NCBI GenBank assembly: GCA_030753015.1
Contig: JASMDC010000012.1
Span: 1-64,000, forward strand
Reading direction: 5' to 3'
DNA length: 64,000 bases
From: Candidatus Undinarchaeales archaeon
Lineage (GTDB): Archaea > SpSt-1190 > JASMDC01
Numbering within the stretch: position 1 is the stretch's first letter; each line of letters opens with the position of its first letter. Below, in pieces: positions 1 through 9,967 of this stretch. The translations under genes and the position numbers were made by a program. A model generated the notes under the pieces. That model made no database searches, was not told the origin of the DNA, and saw nothing but the letters and a program-made list of their open reading frames with translations.

Positions 1-2
1 TC

Positions 3-62
3 AACTGGGTGGTCGACCTGACTGTCGAAGAGGACAAGGGATTGGAGCCGAGAAAAGGTTAG
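3..62 (+). CDS. C-terminal fragment of a CDS entering from the left edge (NWVVDLTVEEDKGLEPRKG*)
   Basis: Open frame from window start to TAG at 60-62; too short for assignment. Confidence 0.35.
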   Translation, partial: NWVVDLTVEEDKGLEPRKG

Positions 63-163
63 TTATGCAACAAAGCATATTGGATGGTTGATTCTTAAAG
101 GTATCGAGCACGGCCCTGCCGACCGAAACCTTTTTGACCGTTGACTCCGGAAGCGACCGACAA

Positions 164-238
164 GGACCAGTGGTGTAGCCTGGATAGCATGGGGGCCTCC
201 GGAGCCTCAGATCGCGGGTTCGAATCCTGCCTGGTCCA
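164..238 (+). tRNA. tRNA-Arg (anticodon CCG)
   Basis: Acceptor GGACCAG/CTGGTCC, anticodon arm GGGGC-CTCCGGA-GCCTC, 5-nt variable loop, T arm GCGGG-TTCGAAT-CCTGC, discriminator A; CCA not encoded. Confidence 0.93.
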
Positions 239-389
239 TTGGAGGGCGTGTCCTTGTGGGGCGCGCCCTCTTAGCCTTTCTCAATACCTCTCTTCTGCAG
301 GACAGCAAGCGTGCTCGATCGACGCACTCAAGATTGAACGATGGCAATAGTTGAAGAAAGATTCCTGCGGGAACGGTGTGGAGGGCCTA

Positions 390-716
390 CTACAGCCCCT
401 CGATGTTGTCCTTCCACTCGTCGAGCTTCTCCACGATGGCATCGGAGGTCTGGACGACATGGTCCTGGGTGAGCTCGAACACGTTGATGAGCGAGGACAT
501 GCCCAGGGCGGTGACGGCCAGGAGGGTCATGGCGGCCACGATCCCCATGATCAACTTACTGACGCGTAGGTCCTGGATGAAGGAGTCCACCGTGTACGGC
601 CCGCGGGGGACGTACGCCGAGGCGATGAGCGCGGCTAGAATGATGAAAACCACGGCCGTGATGGAGTAGACCTTGGACATGCTCGTCCGTCGTGCCATGT
701 TCTTCATGCTGGACAT
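390..716 (-). CDS. Small membrane protein, two predicted TM helices
   Basis: ORF 108 aa with two hydrophobic segments (YSITAVVFIILAALIASAYV; LIMGIVAAMTLLAVTALGM). Confidence 0.7.
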   Translation of the reverse strand: MSSMKNMARRTSMSKVYSITAVVFIILAALIASAYVPRGPYTVDSFIQDLRVSKLIMGIVAAMTLLAVTALGMSSLINVFELTQDHVVQTSDAIVEKLDEWKDNIEGL

Positions 717-805
717 TGCCTTGATTATTTAAAAAATATCCCCTCGCGGCCGCCGGAAAAGCGTATATAGGTGAGCTGCTATATTCTATCCTTGGTGGTG
801 CGGGC

Positions 806-3800
806 ATGAGCGGGGATGGTCTAGTGCGTGCACGAGCAGGCCTTTTACTCGTCGTTCTTCTCGTCCTGCTCACACCAGTCCAGGCAGGATGCCGTCGTGG
901 CCAGGACTTCAGTGGTGTATCCCAGCAGGTCGAGTACCGCGACGGCAGCATGTGGTGCACTAACCTCTGGTACCGCTATAACAACGGTCACTGGGAGGTG
1001 AAGGGCAAGGGCCTCTCGAGCAGCTACAACGACGTGGGCAGCAGCTTCGTCCGGCGCAAGGAGAGCGGGATGTGTGACATCTACAAGCGTATCACCCGCG
1101 CGCTGCGCAACGCAGACCTCGATGCGGGCGCCCGTGTCCTCTGGAGAACGATGCACGGTGAGGATGGCGACGACGACGTCATCATCTACAACGACTACCG
1201 CGGGAAGGAGATGGAGGTCGACGACGACACGAGCCTCACCGAGGGGGGATTCAGGGGTATCATCGGCCGCAGCCTCAGGGCTTGCCCGAAGCCGACGCCC
1301 ATACCGACCCCGACACCCAAGCCGACCCCGACTCCAACGCCCAAACCGACACCTACTCCTACACCGAAGCCGACGCCCACACCGACACCCCGTCCTCCCG
1401 CACGCCACCGCTTGGCGATCCCAGACGGGTACAACCAAGGAATCCCTCACGATCCCCCGGACGGTGCCGGCGGTGTGTCCCCCGACGACATACGTGGGCT
1501 TGATATAGGTTCTATGACAGCGCCCTCGACCCGACCCGTCCCGCTCGGTGCACCAGAGGTACCGTGCACGGGCCAGACGTACGACAACATGGCTGACTAT
1601 CTTGACGCTATGGCGGCCACCTATGAGGCGCTCGCTATCCACTATACCGCCATCGCCGCCGACCTGATCGTCGTGGAGGACGGATTGGGCCAGCAGTGCG
1701 ATATGTGCTCGAAAGCCCTCGGAAGTGTGAAAGGTCTCGGGTTCGGTCCGTGCGATCCGGCCCTCACGGGCGAGGGCCTCACCGCTGCAGCGGTCGCAGC
1801 GAACACGACGCTCGGTCCGTCCCTCTGCCACAAGGCCGCCGAGCGGAGGTGCGAGCCCCGGGCGCTCAAGGAGTGCCTGCCTGAGGGCGCTGGCGTTACT
1901 GAGGGGCCGATCCCGCTCCCCCCGTCGACGGAGCGGGAGGGCGAAAAGCTCCTCCTCCCCATCCCAGGGATGAAGGAGGATCAGGACAAGAGCTATGCAT
2001 CGGACACGGGAATGGACGCCCACGCTCCCGTGGGCACGCCCATCCAGGCGGTTGCGGACGGGGCCCTCATATACAGCGAGGAGGGGCACACGCCCTGGAA
2101 CCGGCCGCCGGACACCCCCAACACCATCCTCATCAGGCTCGACAAGCCGGTCACCTTCAAGCAGAAGACCTACTATTTCGTCTGGTACGCCCACCTCGCG
2201 AGCCTGGCCTTTGAGGTGAAGGACGGTGGCGAGGAACGGCCCGTCCGTCGGGGCGAGCGGCTCGGTACAACGGGCATCGGGAACAAGGTCCCTCACGTCC
2301 ATTTCGGGATCATCGTCCATCGCAGCCAGGGGCCAGGCCTCTTCATGAAGCCTGAGGACATCCACGAGTACTACTGGGGCACGGCGAGTTCGCCCTCTGC
2401 GGATCGGACGGGAGCTGGTGTCGCAGGTGAGGGATATCCCGCGTGCTGCCTCGACCAGACATTTGACAAGGCAACGAACAAGGTCGTCGAGGAACGATGG
2501 AACGTGTATACCGGTACCGGTCAGTTCCTGGACAAGGACTGCGTCCAGGTCCAGGCGGCGTTCGAGCGGGCGGACCGCTACCATCGCTACACTAAGAAGA
2601 CCCTCGATGAATGCAAGGCGCATTGTGGGAACGCTGATGGTGCCCGCTGCTGTGGGCTCCACTGCTTCGATGGGTTCCGGTGTGACACGTCCAAGTCATA
2701 CCCGTACAAATGTACCGCCGTGGCCACGCCCACACCGGTACCGACCGCAACGCCCACGCCTGCCCCCGGTGCTTCCCCGACGCCGCTCCCCGCCCCTGAA
2801 CCGATCATCGATCCGCTACCCGAGCCCGAGCGCGTCCGCTCGAGCGGTCAGGTAGCGGCCGCTGTACGCTGTCCTCTCTGCGTGGCCGTTCCCTGCGCCT
2901 ATGCTGTGGCCTGCGAAGTGGGCTCACCGTCGTCCGACGACCGGTGCGACACCAGTGGTTCCTGCGGTGACATCGTCCGGGCCGGAGCAGCGACAGGGCT
3001 CCGAGGGGGCTACACATGCACCGCCGATCCCGAGAAGGGCGATCCCTGCTGCATCAAGGAAGGAGCGACCTGTCCGTCCTCGTGCAGCGTGTGCAAGACC
3101 GTGCGGACCTCAGTGGTGACGGCCGGCTCCCGTACGGTGGTGACCCTGCCAACGTCCCTGGCCATGTGCCAGCGCGTCTTTGCCGACCTAAAGGACGCGT
3201 GCACCGTGGACGGCTCCGACGTCATCACCGGCAAGACGCTGGACCCGTGTGCCACTCGGGACCGCGTGACCGTTGTCAGGGAACGGCTCGAGGAGCTCGT
3301 CACCAACCTCGGTACAGCTGCCAGGGAGCTGAGAGCAATGGCCCAGGGCGTGCGGGGCTCGCTCCGCAACGGCGTGCCTCCCGACGGGACGGAAGGTCAG
3401 GTAGAGCGTATGATGGACGCGCTCTCGGGCGAGGGCTGGGACGGTGCGTCCGTGACGGCGTTCCAGCACGACCTCACCAGGATCCTCACCTTAGCCGGTG
3501 GCCCCCTTATCCGGGACGTGGGCGGGGCCATGCCCTCCGCGGGTGCTGGTGGAGCAGGTGCTCCGGGCTCGTGGCGTGACGCTTCCGCACCGTACACGCC
3601 CACAGAGGATACCTGGCGCCGGTCCGAGGTTAGTACTGCTGCCGGAGAGGAGATGAAGCGCGCGGTCGTCCGGTACCGCGGCAGCGACGAATGGGCCACG
3701 TTCTGTGGCCGCTACGCCCAGACAGCTGGGAGGTACCCCGTGGACACCTCGGCCATCGAGTCCAAGGCACCCGGTGTGGGATGTGGGGGCCCCATGGGGC

Positions 3801-6800
3801 GGTGCGAGTCCGCGCTCGAGGCCGGTGGCGAGGTGGCGCTGGGCAACAGTGATCGATGGTCGACAACCCATCTCGAGGCCTTACAGGCCCTGGCCGGTCT
3901 GGACACCAAGAAGCTCTTCATCGACGCGCGGGAATGCTTCAGGTACGCAACGACGGATCCTCCGGACGGTCCGGGGGATTCCGACGATGGAGGTGGGGAA
4001 CTGGCGCCTGGCCAGTGCTCTGAGGGCTGTGCGCTCTGCTTCGGCTCACGGGACTCGCACTGCCACCCCCAGCTCAGCCTGTGCGTGTGCCGCACTGCGA
4101 GCGGTCGACATACCATCGACCTCGGCTGCACACCGGGCCCGGGCGAGGACGACCTGGCGCTCGCTCGTGAGTGCTGTGCAGCGGAGCGGTCCGGACCTTC
4201 GCGGGAGGAGAAGGGGGATGAGGGCCTGCTCGTACTGCGCGAGAGCGCTGTCGGTTCGGACGCCGACCATGCCGTGTGCCAGAGCCCGGCAGAGGCCGCG
4301 AAGGCCACCTTCGACGTGTGCGATAGCAAGAGCTCGCCGACGGGACTGTGCTGCCTCGACGGGCTCAAGGAGAGCCCGGTCGGGAAGGATGAATGCAAGG
4401 AGCGGCTGAACCTCACATGCGAGGAGGAGTGCCTCAGGATCCATGCTGACGACACCCGGGCCGCTCGGCGGTGCGTCCGCAACTGCACGCTCCCCGAAGA
4501 CGGCACCGCACCTGAACCCACGCCCGATGTACCAGCGCCCGATGACGCTGACAACGCGACCCTGGAGTGCAAGCAGGCGTGCCTTCGGGACAACGACGAT
4601 GACGCTACGGCGGCCCTCACCTGCATGCGGGGCTGCGGGGGCGACCTCGCCTGTGAGGACACTTGTTCCAAGGAACGGCCGGACCCCGTGCTCCTCCGGC
4701 CCTGTCTCGAGGCATGTGTCGGCTGGGGTGACGGCTCGGCGAACGTCACATGCGAGGAGGGCTGCATCATCAAGTTCGGGGCCGGTTCTTCCAACGCCAA
4801 GATATGCGTCAGCAGGTGCGGTGAGGTGGACGTGACCTGCGAGGAGCGGTGTCTGCGCGAGGGCGACGAGCTCGCAGTAACAGGGGAAGAGCGGACCACA
4901 TGGATCAGCTCCTGTCTCGTCGGATGCGGGAAGAGCCCCGGGTGCATGGATGTGTGTCGCGAGCGGTTCCCCCTCGACGAGACGGCACGTCGGTCGTGCG
5001 AGGTGGCCTGCGAACCGCCCAACAGCACGGTATCCTGCATCCAGAACTGCACAGCCTCGGGCGGCGACGAGCACGAGTGCGTCCGGCTCTGCAAGGCTCT
5101 GGCCCCCGACGTCACCGTTTCCGGTGTGGCGCTCACGCGTGGAACGACGCCCGCCCGGACCTTCCTCGCCAACGAGACCGTCCGGGTCCATGCCCAGGTG
5201 AACAACACGGGCAACTACACGTTCGCTGGCCGTGCCATCGTCCAGATGCGTATAATCGGCGATTGTGACTGCCCGACCTGCCCTGAGGACTATGCCTGCG
5301 GGTGCACGTGCGAAGAGGAGGTCAGGACCCTCCGCGAGCTATCGGTCCCCAGCCTTGCTCCGGGCAAGGGCATCGCCTATCTGTCCGATCCGGTGACGCT
5401 CGAACCGTCGCTGGCCAACAAGACCGTTCAGCTCCGTGTAGAGGTCGTGGGCCCCGACGCCACGACAGTAGCTATTGGCGAGGGTCCACTGGTGCACATC
5501 GTCGAGATGGGTGACGTTTCGGTCACGCACGCATCGTTCATCGAGACGGCCGAGGGCGCCGAGGTGACCGCAGGGCATCCGGGCATGGACATCTCGGGCA
5601 GGGTACGCTTCTCGACCCGCTTGTTCCCCGTGCTGGTGGAAGCCTACACGATCATCGGCGACAACCAGGAACTGATGGGGACAAGGAACGCTCTGATGGT
5701 CGAGCGACCAGGAGCGACATCCCTTCGATGCGATGGCGGCGATCTCTCACGCCTCGAGAAGAGCGGTCTACGTCGATGTGCTCCCTACCGGGAGTTCGTG
5801 GAACGGGAGCTTGAGATTTTCGACCTCCAGGGACGTATCGATCCGCTGATGGTCATGGCCCTCATGATGCAGGAGTCCTCGTGCAATCCCGACGTGAACT
5901 GCGGAGGTATCATGCAGGTCGACCATCCATGCCGGGTGGAGAAGGACTCCCCGCTATACTGCGCATGCAAGGGCGATGCGGAGCTCGGTATCAACCTCGG
6001 AACGAAGCTCCTGCGCGACCGACTGGACCGCGCCGTGCTCCGGGGTGCTGCCGAGGAGGAGGCGCTCACGTTCGTGCTCTTCGGCTATAACCGCGGGATG
6101 GCGGCCATGGACGATGCCATCAAGAACAGAAAGGCGGGTGCCACGGTGTTCGAGGCCATGATGGGTGCGTGCGAGAAGTGGTACGGACCGGGGACGTCGT
6201 GGGACAATATCGACTATTATTGCCGACGCCAAGGGATGGGCCCCCACTATCCCGAGATCGTGTTCGAGCGGTTCCGGAAGGCCTGCGGTGAGATCGGCGG
6301 TACGGTCACAGAGGGCGGGGGCACCGTCACCGACCTCGAGGTGCTCACCCATCCTCTGTCGCTCACGGATGATCATCTGGGATTGGTGCTCCACCTCGGT
6401 GTACGCCTGAGCGACGGTGGCGGGAGGACGCTCGTAGAGACCGTGCTGGACGAGCAGGGGTTCGATCCCGGTCGGTGCGAGGGACGGGCCATGACGACCT
6501 GGTGCGTCCAGGAACGGGCGAGGGTGCGGCTCGGGTACCCTCAGGCCTACCTGGAGGTGCGTCGGCCTACGGTCCGTATAAAGGAGGCGGCCTTCCTCGA
6601 CGCGGATGGTCTGGCGACGGCACGGGCAGGTGCCGGTGAACAGGTCACCTATGAGATGACGCTCGAGAACCGGGAGCTGGTCCCATTCTCCGGCACCATG
6701 ACGGCAGTGGCCCGGTGGCCCGACGGTACGAACATTACCGGTTCTTCGGTCCACCGCATCGTCGATTCACTGGAGCGCGGTGAGCCTGTCACCCTCGGTT

Positions 6801-7132
6801 CGCTGCCCTTCCCGGCCTTCGCGGACCCGGCCGGGGGCGATGCCATGGCCATCCACGTCACCGTCCGGGACGTAGAGGGTCGGATCTGGCTCGACGAGGA
6901 CGTGGACCCCGCGCTATTCCCATTCTCCACGCTCACACAGCGGGAGGACGAAGAGGATGACGTGGCGGACGGACGGCGGCGCGATATCGAGACCACCTTC
7001 ATCGTCGGCAGCTGCCGGCTCGAGGTGCTCTGCGAGGGTTGCCTGCCCACGTGCGAGCTGCACATCGACCGGGCCACCTGCGGTCTGGTGACCCGCCGAT
7101 GCGGGTGCACCTGTGATACCGGGGGGGGATGA
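806..7132 (+). CDS. Giant secreted multidomain protein: signal peptide, Pro/Thr linkers, M23-like peptidase domain, twin-CX3C repeats, CARDB-like domain, SLT/lytic-transglycosylase-like domain
   Basis: 2108-aa ORF; N-term ARAGLLLVVLLVLLTPVQAG; M23-like GMDAHAPVGTPIQAVADG...YAHL...PHVHFGI; SLT-like MMQESSCNP...GGIMQV...FGYNRG. Confidence 0.9.
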   Translation: MSGDGLVRARAGLLLVVLLVLLTPVQAGCRRGQDFSGVSQQVEYRDGSMWCTNLWYRYNNGHWEVKGKGLSSSYNDVGSSFVRRKESGMCDIYKRITRALRNADLDAGARVLWRTMHGEDGDDDVIIYNDYRGKEMEVDDDTSLTEGGFRGIIGRSLRACPKPTPIPTPTPKPTPTPTPKPTPTPTPKPTPTPTPRPPARHRLAIPDGYNQGIPHDPPDGAGGVSPDDIRGLDIGSMTAPSTRPVPLGAPEVPCTGQTYDNMADYLDAMAATYEALAIHYTAIAADLIVVEDGLGQQCDMCSKALGSVKGLGFGPCDPALTGEGLTAAAVAANTTLGPSLCHKAAERRCEPRALKECLPEGAGVTEGPIPLPPSTEREGEKLLLPIPGMKEDQDKSYASDTGMDAHAPVGTPIQAVADGALIYSEEGHTPWNRPPDTPNTILIRLDKPVTFKQKTYYFVWYAHLASLAFEVKDGGEERPVRRGERLGTTGIGNKVPHVHFGIIVHRSQGPGLFMKPEDIHEYYWGTASSPSADRTGAGVAGEGYPACCLDQTFDKATNKVVEERWNVYTGTGQFLDKDCVQVQAAFERADRYHRYTKKTLDECKAHCGNADGARCCGLHCFDGFRCDTSKSYPYKCTAVATPTPVPTATPTPAPGASPTPLPAPEPIIDPLPEPERVRSSGQVAAAVRCPLCVAVPCAYAVACEVGSPSSDDRCDTSGSCGDIVRAGAATGLRGGYTCTADPEKGDPCCIKEGATCPSSCSVCKTVRTSVVTAGSRTVVTLPTSLAMCQRVFADLKDACTVDGSDVITGKTLDPCATRDRVTVVRERLEELVTNLGTAARELRAMAQGVRGSLRNGVPPDGTEGQVERMMDALSGEGWDGASVTAFQHDLTRILTLAGGPLIRDVGGAMPSAGAGGAGAPGSWRDASAPYTPTEDTWRRSEVSTAAGEEMKRAVVRYRGSDEWATFCGRYAQTAGRYPVDTSAIESKAPGVGCGGPMGRCESALEAGGEVALGNSDRWSTTHLEALQALAGLDTKKLFIDARECFRYATTDPPDGPGDSDDGGGELAPGQCSEGCALCFGSRDSHCHPQLSLCVCRTASGRHTIDLGCTPGPGEDDLALARECCAAERSGPSREEKGDEGLLVLRESAVGSDADHAVCQSPAEAAKATFDVCDSKSSPTGLCCLDGLKESPVGKDECKERLNLTCEEECLRIHADDTRAARRCVRNCTLPEDGTAPEPTPDVPAPDDADNATLECKQACLRDNDDDATAALTCMRGCGGDLACEDTCSKERPDPVLLRPCLEACVGWGDGSANVTCEEGCIIKFGAGSSNAKICVSRCGEVDVTCEERCLREGDELAVTGEERTTWISSCLVGCGKSPGCMDVCRERFPLDETARRSCEVACEPPNSTVSCIQNCTASGGDEHECVRLCKALAPDVTVSGVALTRGTTPARTFLANETVRVHAQVNNTGNYTFAGRAIVQMRIIGDCDCPTCPEDYACGCTCEEEVRTLRELSVPSLAPGKGIAYLSDPVTLEPSLANKTVQLRVEVVGPDATTVAIGEGPLVHIVEMGDVSVTHASFIETAEGAEVTAGHPGMDISGRVRFSTRLFPVLVEAYTIIGDNQELMGTRNALMVERPGATSLRCDGGDLSRLEKSGLRRCAPYREFVERELEIFDLQGRIDPLMVMALMMQESSCNPDVNCGGIMQVDHPCRVEKDSPLYCACKGDAELGINLGTKLLRDRLDRAVLRGAAEEEALTFVLFGYNRGMAAMDDAIKNRKAGATVFEAMMGACEKWYGPGTSWDNIDYYCRRQGMGPHYPEIVFERFRKACGEIGGTVTEGGGTVTDLEVLTHPLSLTDDHLGLVLHLGVRLSDGGGRTLVETVLDEQGFDPGRCEGRAMTTWCVQERARVRLGYPQAYLEVRRPTVRIKEAAFLDADGLATARAGAGEQVTYEMTLENRELVPFSGTMTAVARWPDGTNITGSSVHRIVDSLERGEPVTLGSLPFPAFADPAGGDAMAIHVTVRDVEGRIWLDEDVDPALFPFSTLTQREDEEDDVADGRRRDIETTFIVGSCRLEVLCEGCLPTCELHIDRATCGLVTRRCGCTCDTGGG
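1288..1398 (+). repeat. Pro-Thr low-complexity linker repeat (PTPTPKPTPTPTPKP...)
   Basis: Tandem degenerate ccgacnccnacn units within the giant ORF. Confidence 0.9.
4418..5092 (+). repeat. Seven tandem CX3C-Xn-CX3C units in the giant secreted protein
   Basis: CEEEC-X13-CVRNC; CKQAC-X13-CMRGC; CEDTC-X12-CLEAC; CEEGC-X13-CVSRC; CEERC-X20-CLVGC; CMDVC-X13-CEVAC; CIQNC-X9-CVRLC. Confidence 0.9.
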
Positions 7133-9967
7133 ATGGTGCGTGAAGGTCTCGGGAGCGGACGGGTGGCAGTAGCACTAGTGGCAATGCTGGTCGCGCTCGT
7201 TCACGCCGGTGCTCCTGTCGCGTCGGTGGTCACGGAAAGTGTGGACATCTCATTGTTGGAAGTTCAGGAGGTGGACGTCGTGTTCTCACTGCCTCCCGAG
7301 GACGCTGCCGCTCTCGACGATGCGGACCTCGCGGCCCGGTGCATCACAGCCGTGCCATCGCTCACATGCCGTCCCGAGAGGGACGAGGCCTCGGGGCGCA
7401 TCACGTTCGACGTGTCCGGCGAGCCGGTCTTCGGGCTCGAGGAGCTCACCTGGCGCGAGGGGACCGACGGTACCGTCCTTCGCCTCAAGCTCTCCTTCGA
7501 GTACCGCCCCGTCCAGTTCGCAATGGCACCCGGGCTTCTGGCGGACCGGCGGGACCTCACCATCCGCTATCCGTCCCACCGGGCGGTCGTGGAGGACCTG
7601 CGGGACATGCCCACCTTCTCTACCTTCATCCTCTCCGGCCCCGAGGGAACGCTCGACCTGCCCGACGATGTGGAGGGATGGGCACGTGAGCTTGTCATCG
7701 GCGATGCTCTCCTTCTCCCGCAGCTCCCGGGTGCGCTGTGCGTCGCTGCCGTCGTTCGCGAGGGCGAGCCCCGGCCCGTACTGAACGCTCTCTCGCCGGG
7801 ATGCACGCCCTTCCCACTCTCCACAACGGGGCTGATCGCTGGCGGTGACGCCGAGCTGGTCGTGGTATCGGTCAGGACAGGTGGAGACGATATAGAGCTC
7901 GTCTCGTCGCGCGTCCCCCTCTCCCTCGAGCAGCCGGACATAGTGGTGGCGGTCCGACCGGACGGTGATGTCGTGACCGGGCCCGCTTTCGATGTGGACG
8001 TTCGTGTCGACGGCCCCGTGGACGCGTGCGAGGTCTCGCTGGTGGACCTTGAAGGGAACAGGATGGAGCATCTCTCGCTCACCACCTGCGGCAGGATCAG
8101 GCTGAGCACAGCGAAGCTCGAGCCGGGACGCTATCTGGTACGCGCCAGGGCAACGCGCGGGGATCTCGAAGGTATCGGTACTGCTGTTGTGACCTTCGTC
8201 GCAACCCGGACCGAAGGTGTCGTGTTCACGACCGACAAGGACGTGTACGCGGCAGGCGAGACCGTGTCGGTGTACCCCGAGCGGGAAGGGGACGTATGTG
8301 AGGTGACGATCTCGGACATGGACGGCGCCACCGTGACGCGGACGAGCGCAGGCGGCTGCGCGCCGGCCCAGCTCGCACTGGACGAGGCGCTCGAGCCCGG
8401 CACTTATGAGGTGCGCACCGAGCTGTTCCAAGGAGGTTCCATCGTGGCGACCGGTGTCAAGACCGTCGAGGTCGTCGACTGGCAACCGCGACGGGGTAGC
8501 GTCCACTCCACCCTGTGCTTCGGCGGTTCGTTGCCCGTGCTCGACACCAGCATCCCATGCATCGGCCCGCGCATGATGTGCCATCCGACCTCCGAGTCCA
8601 TCCCGCTCTGTCTGTGCTTCGATGCGGACGGACGCCCCCGTGACGTGTGCGAGTACCGCGATACGTGTGTCCCGGACCAAGGTGCCGACGCCAGTGTATG
8701 CAAACCCCCCCCGTCGACGATGTCCCCCTTCACCGTGATCCGTTCCCGTGGAAGGTGTGTGGCGAAGCGCGGTCTGGAGACGCTCTCCTGCGTCGAGGTG
8801 GGCGAGCTGTGCACGGGTACGTGCGTGTGCCTGGACCCGTCGGACCGTGCTCTCTCTCCCTGCACTGCGGGGCAGGCGTGCACGCTGACAGGCTGCCGTG
8901 ACCCCGCGTTCGTGTTCGAGGTCAAGGGATTCGATCCCATCCACGTGCGCACCGGTGCGGTGGCGGAGGAGGTACAGCTCACCTGGAAGGGGGTCGTGAA
9001 GGTGGGTGAACGTCTGGATGACAAGCGTGTGCGCGAGCAGCTGACCGCGTCCGCCTTCCTGGGCGGTACCGGAGGTACGGCGCCCGAGACGTCGTTCGAC
9101 GCATCCCGTAACGAGTGGACATTCACCTCGGGCTTCACCCACCACCTCGAGCCAGGGCGGTACGACGCCTTCCTCATGCTGAGCGTGGGGGATGATATGC
9201 TCCTCGTGCGCCGGCCCTTCGAGATGTGGTACCCGCTGGAGAAGAGCGAGCTCGACATGGAGGTGGTGTCCGTGAAACCGCGTCGCCTCTCCATAGCGGA
9301 CGTGGAGCAGGGAGCGACCGTCCAGTTGAACGTGCGCATCTCCGATGGTTCGGGCGCTCCCGTGCCCTTCGTACCCGCTTCGGCCATGACCGCGACCGTG
9401 GGCGACGAGGAGGGTGGGGTGCGCGCGGACGTGACCTCTGCCGGGTACGAACGCCACACCGGCCTCTGGACTGTTGTGGTGTACCTCCGGGGCGTTTCGA
9501 CCATGTCCGATCACCTAACCCTGTCGGTAGGCCACCTCGGCCGGACGGGCCAGGCACGGACCCGGCTCGATATCCTCGAGCGCATCCCCCTCTCACTGGA
9601 CATCATCCGGGTGGAGCCGGGGACGCAGGAGGACCCGTTGTTCCTGCTCCTGGCGGGCCTCGGGTTCGACATGGACGTGCTCATGGACCTGGAGGGCGGC
9701 GACCGGATCTCTGCCGACAGCTTCACCGTCATGGTGGGCGACCACGACGTGAGCGAAGCGATATCCTACATCTACAGGACGAGCGTCGGCGTCCGCCTCC
9801 ATCTATCCAGTGCCCGCCTATGCCCCACACCCGACCGCCCCATGCCCCTTGACGTGGTGGTGACCGTCCGGGACGCGACCACCGGCGAGGAAGCGTCCGC
9901 CACGTCCCGCATCAGGCTCTCGGGGAATCCCGGGAACTGGCGGTCGCTAGAGGGGGTGAGCTGCTGA
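7133..9967 (+). CDS. Large secreted protein with repeated Ig/MG2-like beta domains and a Cys-rich segment
   Basis: 944-aa ORF, N-terminal signal peptide; starts directly after the stop of the upstream gene; repeated VxFTTDKDVYAAGETVSV-type segments. Confidence 0.85.
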   Translation: MVREGLGSGRVAVALVAMLVALVHAGAPVASVVTESVDISLLEVQEVDVVFSLPPEDAAALDDADLAARCITAVPSLTCRPERDEASGRITFDVSGEPVFGLEELTWREGTDGTVLRLKLSFEYRPVQFAMAPGLLADRRDLTIRYPSHRAVVEDLRDMPTFSTFILSGPEGTLDLPDDVEGWARELVIGDALLLPQLPGALCVAAVVREGEPRPVLNALSPGCTPFPLSTTGLIAGGDAELVVVSVRTGGDDIELVSSRVPLSLEQPDIVVAVRPDGDVVTGPAFDVDVRVDGPVDACEVSLVDLEGNRMEHLSLTTCGRIRLSTAKLEPGRYLVRARATRGDLEGIGTAVVTFVATRTEGVVFTTDKDVYAAGETVSVYPEREGDVCEVTISDMDGATVTRTSAGGCAPAQLALDEALEPGTYEVRTELFQGGSIVATGVKTVEVVDWQPRRGSVHSTLCFGGSLPVLDTSIPCIGPRMMCHPTSESIPLCLCFDADGRPRDVCEYRDTCVPDQGADASVCKPPPSTMSPFTVIRSRGRCVAKRGLETLSCVEVGELCTGTCVCLDPSDRALSPCTAGQACTLTGCRDPAFVFEVKGFDPIHVRTGAVAEEVQLTWKGVVKVGERLDDKRVREQLTASAFLGGTGGTAPETSFDASRNEWTFTSGFTHHLEPGRYDAFLMLSVGDDMLLVRRPFEMWYPLEKSELDMEVVSVKPRRLSIADVEQGATVQLNVRISDGSGAPVPFVPASAMTATVGDEEGGVRADVTSAGYERHTGLWTVVVYLRGVSTMSDHLTLSVGHLGRTGQARTRLDILERIPLSLDIIRVEPGTQEDPLFLLLAGLGFDMDVLMDLEGGDRISADSFTVMVGDHDVSEAISYIYRTSVGVRLHLSSARLCPTPDRPMPLDVVVTVRDATTGEEASATSRIRLSGNPGNWRSLEGVSC

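Noticed and set aside
1288-1398. Short tandem repeat resembling a CRISPR-like array
   Set aside because: Degenerate trinucleotide-based Pro/Thr coding repeat, in frame, with no repeat-spacer structure.
845-2662. 605-aa minus-strand ORF opposite the giant gene
   Set aside because: Shadow ORF typical of high-GC DNA; Arg/Val-rich, no motifs, while the plus frame has clear M23-like and SLT-like motifs.
3712-5214. 500-aa minus-strand ORF
   Set aside because: Ser/Arg-rich antisense of the Cys-repeat region; no domain signal.
7286-9514. 742-aa minus-strand ORF
   Set aside because: Antisense of the 944-aa secreted protein; low-complexity His/Gly/Arg composition.
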